Shown: in pieces, positions 31,721 to 32,072 of the stretch
How the letters are laid out: the number at the start of each line of letters is the position of its first letter
Numbering within the stretch: position 1 is the stretch's first letter
Source of the DNA: Pelargonium cotyledonis
Lineage: Eukaryota; Streptophyta; Magnoliopsida; Geraniales; Geraniaceae
Direction: 5' to 3'
Assembly (NCBI GenBank): GCA_036897625.1
Contig: JAYMTA010000297.1
Span: 1-32,072, forward strand
Length of the DNA: 32,072 bases
Made by a program: the position numbers and the translations under genes
Notes under the pieces: generated by a model
Databases searched by the model: none
Told to the model about the DNA's origin: nothing
What the model saw: only the letters and a program-made list of their open reading frames with translations

Positions 31721-32072
31721 AACAATATACAATATTAAAACAACATTAATTGTTAGCTTAAGTTGTATATCTATATATGTATATATAAGCTAGCTAGTAA
31801 TTAAAAAAAATGCATATTCCCATCATTTCATGAAGTCAAGGGTCTTGATTTTGAAGTTTGAACAGTCCACCTCCCATCTAAAACAGTTGAAAATTTAGCA
31901 GATTTTCCAGCATTAATAAAATAATAGAAAAGCCACATGCCTAGAATATTATAGTTGAAGCTTGAATGCTCAAAATATCACTTTTTGTTAAAAAGAAATA
32001 TTAAACAGTAGGCTCTAAAGATTAAATTAGTATGTTGTTAATTAAATTATCCCACTAATTAACTTCCAATCT
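29291..32072. other. Intergenic to window end, no gene recognised
   Basis: AT-rich. It contains a short (TA)n near 29646-29661, overlapping CATGCATG (RY-type) motifs at about 31289-31302 and again near 31640, and a longer (AT)n tract. The open frame at 31019-31264 is not protein-like. A gene may begin beyond 32072. Confidence 0.4.
31687..31718. repeat. (AT)n microsatellite
   Basis: An uninterrupted alternating AT tract of about 15 units, likely length-variable between individuals. Confidence 0.9.

Overview
This is nuclear DNA from a flowering plant, most likely an asterid eudicot and possibly Lamiales. It is AT-rich, its genes are split by GT-AG introns, and the spaces between them hold Stowaway-like MITEs, a short LTR-retroelement remnant and a LINE fragment. 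The Lamiales placement rests only on the CYP82D-like character of the P450 and is tentative. I see no bacterial-style operon, CRISPR array, rRNA or convincing tRNA gene, and no multi-gene system that looks new. What stands out is local: gene decay, mobile-element structure and gene architecture.

Layout. (1) 1-3000: a minus-strand CYP82-family cytochrome P450 (1268-2947). It keeps its catalytic motifs but is broken by an 11-bp tandem duplication and probably by a second lesion at the exon 1 donor. About 0.8 kb beyond its 3' end lies a relic of a second P450 on the same strand (about 310-445), so this was once a tandem cluster. A Stowaway-like MITE (693-956) sits between them. (2) 3000-7380: a long intergenic stretch with a foldback MITE (5463-5686) and a TRIM-like LTR remnant. 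The remnant contains an 89/84-bp tandem array built around a polypurine tract/LTR junction (about 5783-6160). (3) 7635-14693 plus: an intact ten-exon subtilase of the SBT2 type (858 aa), with a LINE 3'-end fragment in intron 4. (4) 14700-17780: intergenic, with a 43-bp tandem duplication, a possible short minus-strand transcription unit and a second Stowaway-like MITE. (5) 17952-23350 plus: an intact ten-exon organellar phenylalanyl-tRNA synthetase (429 aa). (6) About 24030-27590 plus: PAM16/TIM16, a subunit of the mitochondrial import motor (116 aa). It has a 5'UTR intron and a start codon that forms the last three bases of its exon; a third Stowaway-like MITE lies in its large first coding intron. 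(7) 27600-32072: no recognisable gene, only an unassigned repeat-like block and AT microsatellites.

The PheRS and PAM16 genes are unrelated in sequence but both serve organelles (protein synthesis and protein import). They lie head to tail about 1.8 kb apart (stop to start codon), and both promoters carry clustered TGGGCC/T (site II-type) motifs, so similar housekeeping expression is a reasonable inference. The subtilase works in the secretory pathway and the P450, when intact, would have acted at the ER; nothing in the sequence links these two to the organellar genes.

Exon boundaries were placed by hand from GT-AG sites, reading-frame phase and recalled family sequence. The three intact genes close perfectly in phase (2577, 1290 and 351 nt of coding sequence).
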